A DNA stretch of 5,726 nucleotides from positions 1 to 5,726 of the forward strand of contig JABMPO010000005.1 in NCBI GenBank assembly GCA_013203015.1. The letters are read 5' to 3'. This document shows, piece by piece, positions 1 to 5,378 of the stretch (positions are counted from its first letter, which is position 1; each line of letters begins with the position of its first letter). Under the pieces are notes generated by a model, which saw nothing but the letters and a program-made list of their open reading frames with translations, did no database searches and was not told the origin of the DNA. This stretch comes from Fidelibacterota bacterium (GTDB lineage: Bacteria > Fidelibacterota > Marinisomatia > Marinisomatales > TCS56). Made by a program: the position numbers and the translations under genes.

Positions 1-1443
1 TTCAATATCCTTTTTCGTCGTACGATAAGCTTCCAATTGCTCCGGATACTCACCGGCTTTTCCAGCAATTATCGCTTGATCTTTGTAAATCAAATGTCGT
101 TTTTTTGCCTCCTGAATTAATTGGGGGCGGAATTTAGGATGAGCGATGCCAATCAATGACATGGCCCGTTCTCGAATATTTTTTCCATGTAAATAGGCAA
201 TGCCGTATTCGGTAACAACATAATAAATGTCACCGCGATTCAATGTAACACCAGCGCCTTCCTGTAAAAATGGTACAATCCGAGATACAGTACCATTGTC
301 AGCCGTAGCAGGCATGGTTAAGATTGTTTTCCCCCGCTTTGCCAACACGGCTCCGCGCATAAAATCGGCTTGGCCACCAATGCCACTGTAAAAAGTGCTG
401 CCCAGTGATTCGGCGGTTGCTTGCCCGGTCATATCGATTTCAAGGGCACTATTTATGGCAATGATATGATCATGCTGGGCGATTATCAGGGGATCATTGG
501 TATAATCCACTGTGCGGAACTCAATACTGGGATTGTCATGTAAAAATTTATAGGTCTCCTGGCTGCCCATAGAGAAGGTGGCAATCGTTTTCCCACGATT
601 AATCGATTTCCGGGAGTTGTTTACTGCACCGCATTTAATCAGATCAACCAAGCCATCACCGATTAATTCAGTGTGAATTCCCAAATCTTTTTTATCTTTT
701 AGATTGGCCAGAATTGCATTGGGTAAACTACCATAACCAACCTGTATCGTATCGCCGTCGAGCACTAATTTGGAGACAAAACGACCGATGCTTTGAGCCA
801 CTTCGTCATCCGGTTCATCTTGATATTCAAGCAGGGGTTCGTCGTGATGAACAATGTAGTCCACTTCATCAATATGGATAAATCCATCGCCGTGCACGCG
901 TGGCATATGACGATTAACCTGGATAACAACAAGCTTTGATACTTCACTGGCAGCTTTAACAATATCAACACTTACACCTAGACTCATGAAGCCGTGCCGA
1001 TCTGGTAATGAGGCTTGAATCAGGGCAACATCCACTGGCACCATCCCCCGTCGAAACATGTCGGGTATTTTTGAAAGAAAGATTGGTGTATAATCGGCAA
1101 GTCCCTTATTTACGGCCTCCCTGGTATTGCTGCCAATGAAAAATGAATTATACCGGAAATTACGTTTAAATTTTTCATTGGTATAGGGCGCCACACCTAA
1201 CGTCCAAACGTGAAGAACTTCAGCATCAAAAAATGCCTTGGGGTTGGATTCCACATAATCGATCATTGCGCTGACCAGGTATTGCGGTTCGCCACAGGCA
1301 GTACTGATAAAAATACGATCTCCACGATGGATATTTCGAAATATTACATTTGTTGAGGCAAATTTTTCAGAAAATTGTTTCTGAAAATTTGCTATTATTT
1401 CAACTGACTCGCTTTGAACCTGCTTCATCGAAATAACTGCCAT
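1..1443 (-). CDS. Acetyl-CoA hydrolase / CoA-transferase family protein, C-terminus cut by window edge (probable GNAT fusion)
   Basis: Class I CoA-transferase of the acetyl-CoA hydrolase/4-hydroxybutyrate CoA-transferase family, a cytoplasmic enzyme moving CoA between acyl groups. I translated 481 residues with no stop before base 1. Visible motifs are GYGSLP at residues 236-241, HTELIGDG with E259 as the likely catalytic glutamate that forms the glutamyl-CoA thioester, and GGQAD at 356-360, the conserved motif of the C-terminal domain. Stand-alone family members are usually about 430-440 residues. This one continues past that into YPEQLEAYRTTKKDIE (466-481), which resembles the linker before a fused GNAT acetyltransferase domain; the fusion is inferred because the domain lies outside the window. 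The start is bounded: an in-frame TGA (1444-1446) directly precedes ATG 1443. Met6 (1428) is the only close alternative, and neither has a clear Shine-Dalgarno. The acyl substrate cannot be told from sequence. Family call is firm, substrate is not. Confidence 0.93.
   Translation of the reverse strand, partial: MAVISMKQVQSESVEIIANFQKQFSEKFASTNVIFRNIHRGDRIFISTACGEPQYLVSAMIDYVESNPKAFFDAEVLHVWTLGVAPYTNEKFKRNFRYNSFFIGSNTREAVNKGLADYTPIFLSKIPDMFRRGMVPVDVALIQASLPDRHGFMSLGVSVDIVKAASEVSKLVVIQVNRHMPRVHGDGFIHIDEVDYIVHHDEPLLEYQDEPDDEVAQSIGRFVSKLVLDGDTIQVGYGSLPNAILANLKDKKDLGIHTELIGDGLVDLIKCGAVNNSRKSINRGKTIATFSMGSQETYKFLHDNPSIEFRTVDYTNDPLIIAQHDHIIAINSALEIDMTGQATAESLGSTFYSGIGGQADFMRGAVLAKRGKTILTMPATADNGTVSRIVPFLQEGAGVTLNRGDIYYVVTEYGIAYLHGKNIRERAMSLIGIAHPKFRPQLIQEAKKRHLIYKDQAIIAGKAGEYPEQLEAYRTTKKDIE
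1358..1392 (-). repeat. Strong inverted repeat (hairpin) within early codons of the CoA-transferase gene
   Basis: Bases 1358-1373 and 1378-1392 are reverse complements apart from one extra T in the left arm, giving about 15 base pairs around a 4-base loop. The element covers codons 18-29 of the CoA-transferase (residues ANFQKQFSEKFA), starting about 50 bases after the start codon. The stem is mostly A-T with four G-C pairs. A match this long with so short a loop is unlikely by chance. Whether it acts in mRNA or as a DNA-binding site is unknown. Confidence 0.7.
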
Positions 1444-1510
1444 TCAATAATCATTAATTTGTGCCTTTCCGACAGAGTCTAAATTTACTACAGATATATT
1501 TTTCATTGCG

Positions 1511-1537
1511 ATTATAAGTTCGGTAATTAAGGAACAA
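1511..1537 (-). promoter_or_regulatory. Candidate sigma70-type promoter for the CoA-transferase gene
   Basis: On the minus strand a perfect TATAAT occupies 1516-1511, about 68 bases upstream of the ATG at 1443. A TTGTTC at 1537-1532 matches three of six -35 positions, but the spacer is only 15 bases. The -10 box is good and the -35 box weak. AT-rich sequence produces such boxes by chance, and FCB-group bacteria often use a different consensus, so this is a tentative call. Confidence 0.3.
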
Positions 1538-1567
1538 AATTGTATCATGAATTCTCGATCAGATTTA

Positions 1568-1598
1568 ATTTCTTAAGGGCATCAAGCCTTTAAGAGAT
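1568..1598 (+). promoter_or_regulatory. 13-bp hairpin in the probable leader of the TerB-like gene
   Basis: Bases 1568-1580 pair with 1586-1598 around the 5-base loop ATCAA with no mismatch, if two G-T pairs (1577/1589 and 1570/1596) are allowed. In plus-strand RNA these are stable G-U pairs. In minus-strand RNA they become A-C mismatches, so the structure favours a plus-strand transcript. It ends 34 bases before the ATG at 1633. No T-run follows it on the plus strand, so it is not a standard intrinsic terminator. A leader stability or translation-control element, or a DNA operator, is possible. The rest of the 1444-1632 gap shows no further gene. Confidence 0.5.
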
Positions 1599-1632
1599 AC
1601 TGATTATACCACACAAATTGACTGGTAAGACT

Positions 1633-2061
1633 ATGAGTTGGTTCAAAAATACTAAACCCCAAAAAGCAATCATTTCCGAAATGACACCACTTGAGCTGGT
1701 TACTGATTTATTGGTATGCCTGCAGCTTGCTGATAATAAAGTAGATTATAATGAGCGTGAAGCCTGGAACAATACACTAACAAAATTATTCCCCGATCAC
1801 AACCCCGGACATGCTGAAGAGGCATTGAAAAAGTCATTCAACGAAATTAATGATTTGGAGCAAAGAGAACGGGATTATCGAATTACCAAGCTTATTGCAG
1901 CACTGGTGACTCATTTCCCAGCTGCTAAAATCAAGAAAGAAATTGTGCCTGATCTAATAAAACTGATTGAAGCAGATGGCATCGTTTTATCTGCTGAATT
2001 AGATATGGTTAAAATTATTGAACAGGCTTTGGACGATTCTACCAAATACTACTACGACTGA
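1633..2061 (+). CDS. TerB-like (tellurite resistance TerB/DjlA-N type) helical protein
   Basis: Small cytoplasmic protein of 142 residues with no signal peptide or membrane segment. It carries the two-fold acidic signature of the TerB fold: LADNKVDYNE (residues 32-41; D34, D38, E41) and EADGIVLSAE (113-122; D115, E122), both fitting the pattern A-D-G/N-x-h-x-x-x-E near the ends of an all-helical domain. In the family these acidic clusters are thought to bind metal ions. Tellurite resistance itself is not implied; many stand-alone TerB proteins have no known role, and no other ter gene is in the window. I chose ATG 1633 (MSWFKNTKPQ) over an in-frame TTG at 1618, which would add only five residues (MTGKT). 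No strong Shine-Dalgarno precedes it. It is divergent from the CoA-transferase and convergent with the cold-shock gene, with one base between the stop codons. Fold assignment is fairly sure, function is not. Confidence 0.8.
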   Translation: MSWFKNTKPQKAIISEMTPLELVTDLLVCLQLADNKVDYNEREAWNNTLTKLFPDHNPGHAEEALKKSFNEINDLEQRERDYRITKLIAALVTHFPAAKIKKEIVPDLIKLIEADGIVLSAELDMVKIIEQALDDSTKYYYD

Positions 2062-2062
2062 T

Positions 2063-2266
2063 TTACATTAATCGTACATTTATAGTCTTATCCCCTTTCA
2101 TATCAAAGGATACATCAAAAAGCACTTTTTGGCCCGGCTGTAAACCCCGGTCCTGTAAATGAATTCGTAATCCACGAACATGAATAAAATAATCTTCACC
2201 ATCCTCACCGCTGATAAAACCAAACCCTTTACTGCGATCGTATTCTTTAACAATTCCCCTTTTCAT
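2063..2266 (-). CDS. Cold-shock-domain (CspA-like) nucleic-acid-binding protein
   Basis: A 67-residue single cold-shock domain, the normal length for the family. Such proteins are five-stranded OB-fold beta-barrels that bind single-stranded RNA or DNA and act as RNA chaperones. RNP1 is KGFGFIS (13-19) and RNP2 is DYFIHV (25-30), so the aromatic and histidine ligands F15, F17, F27 and H29 are kept. Two features are atypical: the usual N-terminal KWF(N) is KEY(D) here (residues 7-10), losing the conserved tryptophan, and the usual HFSAI after RNP2 is HVRGL. The C-terminal part (PGQKVLFDV, then INVRL) is standard. ATG 2266 is followed at once by the conserved start of the domain, and GAG about nine bases upstream is a weak Shine-Dalgarno. 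The gene is probably transcribed alone. Whether it is cold-induced cannot be judged. Confidence 0.93.
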   Translation of the reverse strand: MKRGIVKEYDRSKGFGFISGEDGEDYFIHVRGLRIHLQDRGLQPGQKVLFDVSFDMKGDKTINVRLM

Positions 2267-2314
2267 AATATGCTCAATTTATTGACTCATTGTGAAGTGA
2301 AAACTTGATGTCAG

Positions 2315-2344
2315 TTGTTTTGAATATTGCCTGCAGCCTGTAAT
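2315..2344 (+). promoter_or_regulatory. Candidate promoter for the 77-residue gene, possibly leaderless
   Basis: TTGTTT (2315-2320, three of six matches to TTGACA) is followed after 18 bases by TGTAAT (2339-2344, five of six matches to TATAAT). The same place also approximates the Bacteroidota pattern, with TTTG at 2319-2322 and TAATTTTA at 2341-2348 (consensus TAnnTTTG). Either reading puts the transcription start at or within a few bases of the ATG at 2352, so the mRNA would have almost no leader, in line with the missing Shine-Dalgarno. For the divergent cold-shock gene, only a weak CTGACA (2314-2309, minus strand) without a good -10 box was seen in this 85-base gap. Confidence 0.25.
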
Positions 2345-2351
2345 TTTAGCC

Positions 2352-2585
2352 ATGGATTTGGACAAATTAAATATGTATCAAAGATTGCGCGATTTCAATG
2401 TTCCAGCCGCTGTTCTAGATGCTATTTTTGGTAGCGAAGATGATCTTGATATTTTGAAAAATTCCTGGCAAGAATTTAAGGCCGAAGGTTTACGCGGGGA
2501 TGAAATCGCTAAGATTGTTGCCAAGTTGATATTCGATGAAATCGATACTTCGCTGGATCTCAATTATAGGCCGCCATTGAAGTAA
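2352..2585 (+). CDS. Small acidic hypothetical protein (77 residues)
   Basis: I do not recognise a family. The 77-residue product has 16 Asp/Glu and 10 Lys/Arg, no cysteine, no signal peptide and no membrane segment, so it is probably a soluble cytoplasmic protein. Residues 18-27 and 50-65 look like amphipathic helices, separated by an acidic segment (SEDDLD, 28-33), and the protein ends in an extended NYRPPLK. Its amino-acid composition is that of a real small protein and better than the antisense reading of the same stretch, which is rich in Ser, Arg and Lys. The start is ATG 2352, with no Shine-Dalgarno; Met8 (2373) is an alternative. The gene is divergent from the cold-shock gene across 85 bases. 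Its last 22 bases overlap the end of the minus-strand gene that finishes at 2564, so the two transcripts must be antisense there. Confidence 0.65.
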   Translation: MDLDKLNMYQRLRDFNVPAAVLDAIFGSEDDLDILKNSWQEFKAEGLRGDEIAKIVAKLIFDEIDTSLDLNYRPPLK

Positions 2586-2941
2586 AATTGTCGCACTGCT
2601 CCTTTATACTTATTATTCTTATAATATAACGACCATCTTCCAATATTTTTCGCGTTAATCAATAACTGTTTTCCAATTGACACAATTTGTGTGTTTCCTC
2701 TTGGATGTTGTTCGATCTGATATATTAGAGTATCACAATTTGCTGATATTCGATGAAGATAACCCGATTCGGGTAAATCAGAATAATAAATGGGATTCGA
2801 TTTAATTGTTAATTGTAATCTGGCAGCAGCTAGTTTTAATTCTCGCAAGCTTTCGGAATGAGTTGTAGTCTTTAAATTATTAGAAAATACAATACCTAAA
2901 GATAGTAGGATTGCAATTAACAAATATTTATTAACAAGCAC
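2564..2941 (-). CDS. Exported hypothetical protein, last gene of the envelope operon
   Basis: A 125-residue protein of no recognised family. The N-terminus is a signal peptide or membrane anchor: a Lys at position 5, a hydrophobic core LLIAILLSLGIVF (7-19), then SNN, with possible cleavage near residue 20. No lipobox cysteine is present. Residues 29-47 look helical (SESLRELKLAAARLQLTIK); the rest is mixed and ends in an aromatic, basic tail (WSLYYKNNKYKG then VRQFYFNGGL). Its one cysteine is C69. The start is GTG 2941, directly after the TAA of the M3 peptidase and in the same frame, with GGGA six bases upstream as a plausible Shine-Dalgarno. No ATG is available in this part of the frame, so GTG is the likely start and translation is probably coupled to the peptidase. 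A small exported partner of the peptidase is possible but unproven. Confidence 0.65.
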   Translation of the reverse strand: MLVNKYLLIAILLSLGIVFSNNLKTTTHSESLRELKLAAARLQLTIKSNPIYYSDLPESGYLHRISANCDTLIYQIEQHPRGNTQIVSIGKQLLINAKNIGRWSLYYKNNKYKGAVRQFYFNGGL

Positions 2942-4999
2942 TTAAAGTCCCAGACTCCTGATAAATGCTTGATTGTTTGGTTCTCGACCGAGAAAATCAA
3001 ATAATAGGTCGGCGGCATTTGCAGTACCCCCTTTTTCCAGTATTGCTGTGCGATATTTCCAGGCTGTTTTTCGATCCATTATTCCATTCTGTTTAAAAAC
3101 AGAAAAAATATCCTGAGTATAGACTTCCGACCATAAATAGCCGTAATAACCGGCTCCATACCCCATCAGATGACCAAAAGAAGCTTCAAAATGTGTGTCG
3201 GGCATATAAGGAAACGGCGTAATCGCATCTTGCAATTTAGCAACAATTTCAGTGGTCTTCTCGAGTCCAAACGGATTGTAATTATCATGCAAAGTTAAAG
3301 CCAGAATACCATAGTAGATTTGTTGGGCTGTGTTAATTCCCGATAACATATTTTTCGCAGCCAGCATTTTTTTCAACAAGTCATCCGGTATTGGTTTCCC
3401 AGTTTTATAATGCAGCGCAAATTTAGTTAGTACTGCTTTCTCCCACACCCATTCTTCGTAAACCTGGGATGGTGTTTCGACAAAGTCCTGTTCAACCCGT
3501 GTCCCCGAATAAAGTAGGATTGGTGATTTTGTGAGCAAATTATGTAATCCGTGTCCGAATTCATGAAAGAATGTTAGCACTTGATCATGGGTTAGCAACG
3601 ATGGAATTTCTGGTGACGATTTTGGGAAATTACAAACCAAAGCAAAAATTGGCTTCTGATAATTGGTAGGATACGCTTTTCCTTCAACAACGTCAAAACA
3701 GGCAGCGTGTGAGTACTTATTGGCACGTGGAAATAAATCGAGATAGAAGCTTCCTATCCAATCATTTGTTTCATTATCATATGCTTGATATAATAACACA
3801 TCTTTATGCCATACCTGGGCATCTTCAACCTGAACGAACCTCAAATCAAATAAATCCTGCATGCTATTCAGCAGACCGTCGATCACATTCCCAATTTCAA
3901 AATATTCTCGAACCTCTTCAGCATCCAGCTTATATCTGGTTTTTGCCAGTTGGTCCATATAATAATATTTTTCCCATTGAAATATCTGCTTGGCAGGACG
4001 TCGGGTTTTCCTGGTCTTGAACTCCAGTAACAAATCCATTTCTTTTTCAATTTTAGTCTGTATAGCTGCCAGTAGATCATTTTCAAACTCGTAAACCACC
4101 TCCGTTGTTTGGGCCATATTTTCCTCAAAACTATAGGCAGCATAGGAATGATAGCCCAACAAATTCGCTAACTTCTTTCTTTCGCGCAGAATCACCCGTA
4201 AAATAGGTAAATTATTATTTTTCGCTCGATTCAGATATTTTTCTAGTAGGCGTCGTCTGGAATTACTGGATTCCGATAATTTCATGAATGGTAGAAAACT
4301 AGGATAACTCAAATCGATAGCATAACGGCCATCTGCCGTCTTTCGTTCATTCTTATAATTATCCGGCAGGCCAATTATCTCGTCTTCGTTGACAAATAGG
4401 GTATCCGAATAACTTGAAATATTATTATAGAATTGCATCGCCCGCTGATCGAGCAAATTGCGGAGGCTTTTAACCTGAGCACGTTTTGATTTTGACAAAT
4501 CAAGTCCGTTGCGCTTATATAAACGTAATTGGTCATCAAGAAATTTCTTTTGCCAACCCGTTAGTGATTTTGCTTCAGAGCTTGCACTGTAGACTTTCAA
4601 AGCATTGTAAATATCAACGTTCATCTTCAAATTATTATTATACTGTTGGAGCAATATAACGGCTGAATCAGCAGCTTGCCGGATATCTTGATCGGTATGA
4701 ACTGAACCCATCAAATACAGAGGATTAGCTGGTCGCATTAATGTTGCTTCTAAATCATCTATTTTTAACAGGGTATTATCAAATGTACGCTCAGATTCCC
4801 CAACAGCCAGTAGGTCATCGACGATCTGGTCACATAGCACCAATGTGCTATCAACTGCAAATAGGATATTCTGCGGAGTTAATGCTGTAAAATTAATAGA
4901 CTCATTAAATTCTGACATTAATGGTACTAAATCAGATTTTTTTTCGCAGGAGCTAAAAATAAATATTATTGTCAAAAAAAGTATTTTTCTGAGGGTCAT
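2942..4999 (-). CDS. M3-family zinc metallopeptidase (Dcp/oligopeptidase A-like), predicted lipoprotein
   Basis: A 685-residue peptidase of family M3A, about the size of E. coli Dcp and OpdA. It is expected to cleave short peptides inside a deep channel. The zinc motif is HEFGH (H479, E480 catalytic, H483). The third ligand is E508 in DFVETPSQ, 25 residues after H483 as in thimet oligopeptidase. The substrate-binding segment HLMGYGAGYYGYLWSEV (from H610; Y614, Y621) is intact, and FYLDLFPRANKYSHAACF is a further family block. All key residues are present, so it should be active. Its N-terminus is a lipoprotein signal: RK, a hydrophobic core, then IFSSC with C18 as the lipidated residue, followed by EKK. 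This implies anchoring in the periplasm or outer membrane, whereas many M3 enzymes are cytosolic. The ATG lies 31 bases after the preceding stop with a weak purine-rich site (GGTAAGAAAG). Dipeptidase versus oligopeptidase activity cannot be told. Confidence 0.93.
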   Translation of the reverse strand: MTLRKILFLTIIFIFSSCEKKSDLVPLMSEFNESINFTALTPQNILFAVDSTLVLCDQIVDDLLAVGESERTFDNTLLKIDDLEATLMRPANPLYLMGSVHTDQDIRQAADSAVILLQQYNNNLKMNVDIYNALKVYSASSEAKSLTGWQKKFLDDQLRLYKRNGLDLSKSKRAQVKSLRNLLDQRAMQFYNNISSYSDTLFVNEDEIIGLPDNYKNERKTADGRYAIDLSYPSFLPFMKLSESSNSRRRLLEKYLNRAKNNNLPILRVILRERKKLANLLGYHSYAAYSFEENMAQTTEVVYEFENDLLAAIQTKIEKEMDLLLEFKTRKTRRPAKQIFQWEKYYYMDQLAKTRYKLDAEEVREYFEIGNVIDGLLNSMQDLFDLRFVQVEDAQVWHKDVLLYQAYDNETNDWIGSFYLDLFPRANKYSHAACFDVVEGKAYPTNYQKPIFALVCNFPKSSPEIPSLLTHDQVLTFFHEFGHGLHNLLTKSPILLYSGTRVEQDFVETPSQVYEEWVWEKAVLTKFALHYKTGKPIPDDLLKKMLAAKNMLSGINTAQQIYYGILALTLHDNYNPFGLEKTTEIVAKLQDAITPFPYMPDTHFEASFGHLMGYGAGYYGYLWSEVYTQDIFSVFKQNGIMDRKTAWKYRTAILEKGGTANAADLLFDFLGREPNNQAFIRSLGL

Positions 5000-5030
5000 G
5001 CTTTCTTACCGGATTTCCTGATTTTGAGTT

Positions 5031-5378
5031 TTATTTTTTTTTTAAGGCAGCTGATGCGTAAAACACTAGCACAGCTACAGCGGCGATGTAAGTACAAGAG
5101 TATGCTGCACCTTCAAGTCGATATGCTTTTTTGTAATCCTGATCAAGTTGTTTGCGATCGTGTCGTAGAATATTTTGAGAATGTTTATTAATTTTTTTAC
5201 ATCTCAGCGCCGCCCAGTAATAAACTGGCAATTGGTAGATCTTCAGAGATTTAACTCCATTCTGCTCAACTTTCATCAAAATGGGATTTAAGCACGGATT
5301 TATATCCTTCTCATCAGTATCGGCGCCTTTGGTTAATGTACCGAATAATAACATACTAATTAGTAGTAGCTTTACCAT
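5031..5378 (-). CDS. Exported small protein with C-terminal membrane anchor, function unknown
   Basis: A 115-residue protein that I do not recognise. It starts with a signal peptide (K3, core LLLISMLLFGTL at 4-15, probable cleavage near residues 18-20, TKGAD). A polar, basic middle follows, with C29 and C60 and a charged helical stretch, KINKHSQNILRHDRKQLDQD (62-81). A hydrophobic segment, YIAAVAVLVFYASAAL (97-112), ends in KKK. This predicts a type I membrane protein with its bulk in the periplasm and the lysines in the cytoplasm. Signal, hydrophobic stretch and basic end also recall sorting-signal tails, but I see no known sorting motif before the hydrophobic part. ATG 5378 overlaps the stop of the upstream barrel gene by seven bases (ATGGTAA), so translation is probably coupled; no Shine-Dalgarno is seen. 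It ends in an A10 run that may produce a longer basic tail. The gene lies between an outer-membrane protein and a lipoprotein peptidase. Confidence 0.7.
   Translation of the reverse strand: MVKLLLISMLLFGTLTKGADTDEKDINPCLNPILMKVEQNGVKSLKIYQLPVYYWAALRCKKINKHSQNILRHDRKQLDQDYKKAYRLEGAAYSCTYIAAVAVLVFYASAALKKK
5034..5043 (-). other. A10 homopolymer (slippery run) at the end of the 115-residue gene
   Basis: The coding strand reads TTA, then ten A, then TAA: codons TTA-AAA-AAA-AAA-TAA. Runs of nine or more A are known sites of RNA polymerase slippage and of ribosomal frameshifting. One added A, or a -1 shift, bypasses the TAA and continues for twelve residues (IKLKIRKSGKKA) to a TGA at 4998-4996, which overlaps the peptidase ATG as ATGA. 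Losing one A instead gives a nine-residue extension (NKTQNQEIR) ending at a TAA. The run is plain in the sequence; that slippage occurs is inference. Confidence 0.5.

Noticed and set aside
765..971. Minus-strand open frame of 68 codons
   Set aside because: It lies in another frame of the well-supported CoA-transferase gene and its product has no protein-like features of its own.
1331..1344. Perfect palindrome ATATTTCGAAATAT as an operator
   Set aside because: A 14-base palindrome is expected about 0.3 times by chance in a window of this size, more in AT-rich DNA, and it lies inside a coding region. I kept it only as a note beside the stronger inverted repeat.
1618..1632. TTG start for the TerB-like gene
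   Set aside because: It adds five residues (MTGKT) with no better ribosome site, while the ATG at 1633 gives a normal start.
2091..2108. Short inverted repeat CCTTT/AAAGG near the convergent stops as a terminator
   Set aside because: The stem has only five pairs and no T-run follows on either strand.
2378..2563. Minus-strand open frame of 61 codons
   Set aside because: It is antisense to the 77-residue gene; its composition (many Ser, Arg, Lys) is typical of a reverse-strand shadow, and the plus-strand reading looks like a better protein.
2939..2944. Stop-codon readthrough joining the M3 peptidase to the following in-frame 125 codons
   Set aside because: The downstream frame begins with a signal peptide, which makes sense only as a new N-terminus, and a GGGA ribosome site precedes the GTG. 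TAA is also the stop least prone to readthrough.
3709..4020. Plus-strand open frame of 103 codons
   Set aside because: It is antisense to the conserved M3 peptidase and rich in His, Ser and Pro without any motif.
3883..4143. Minus-strand open frame of 86 codons
   Set aside because: It is a shifted frame inside the M3 peptidase, whose own frame is intact and conserved here.
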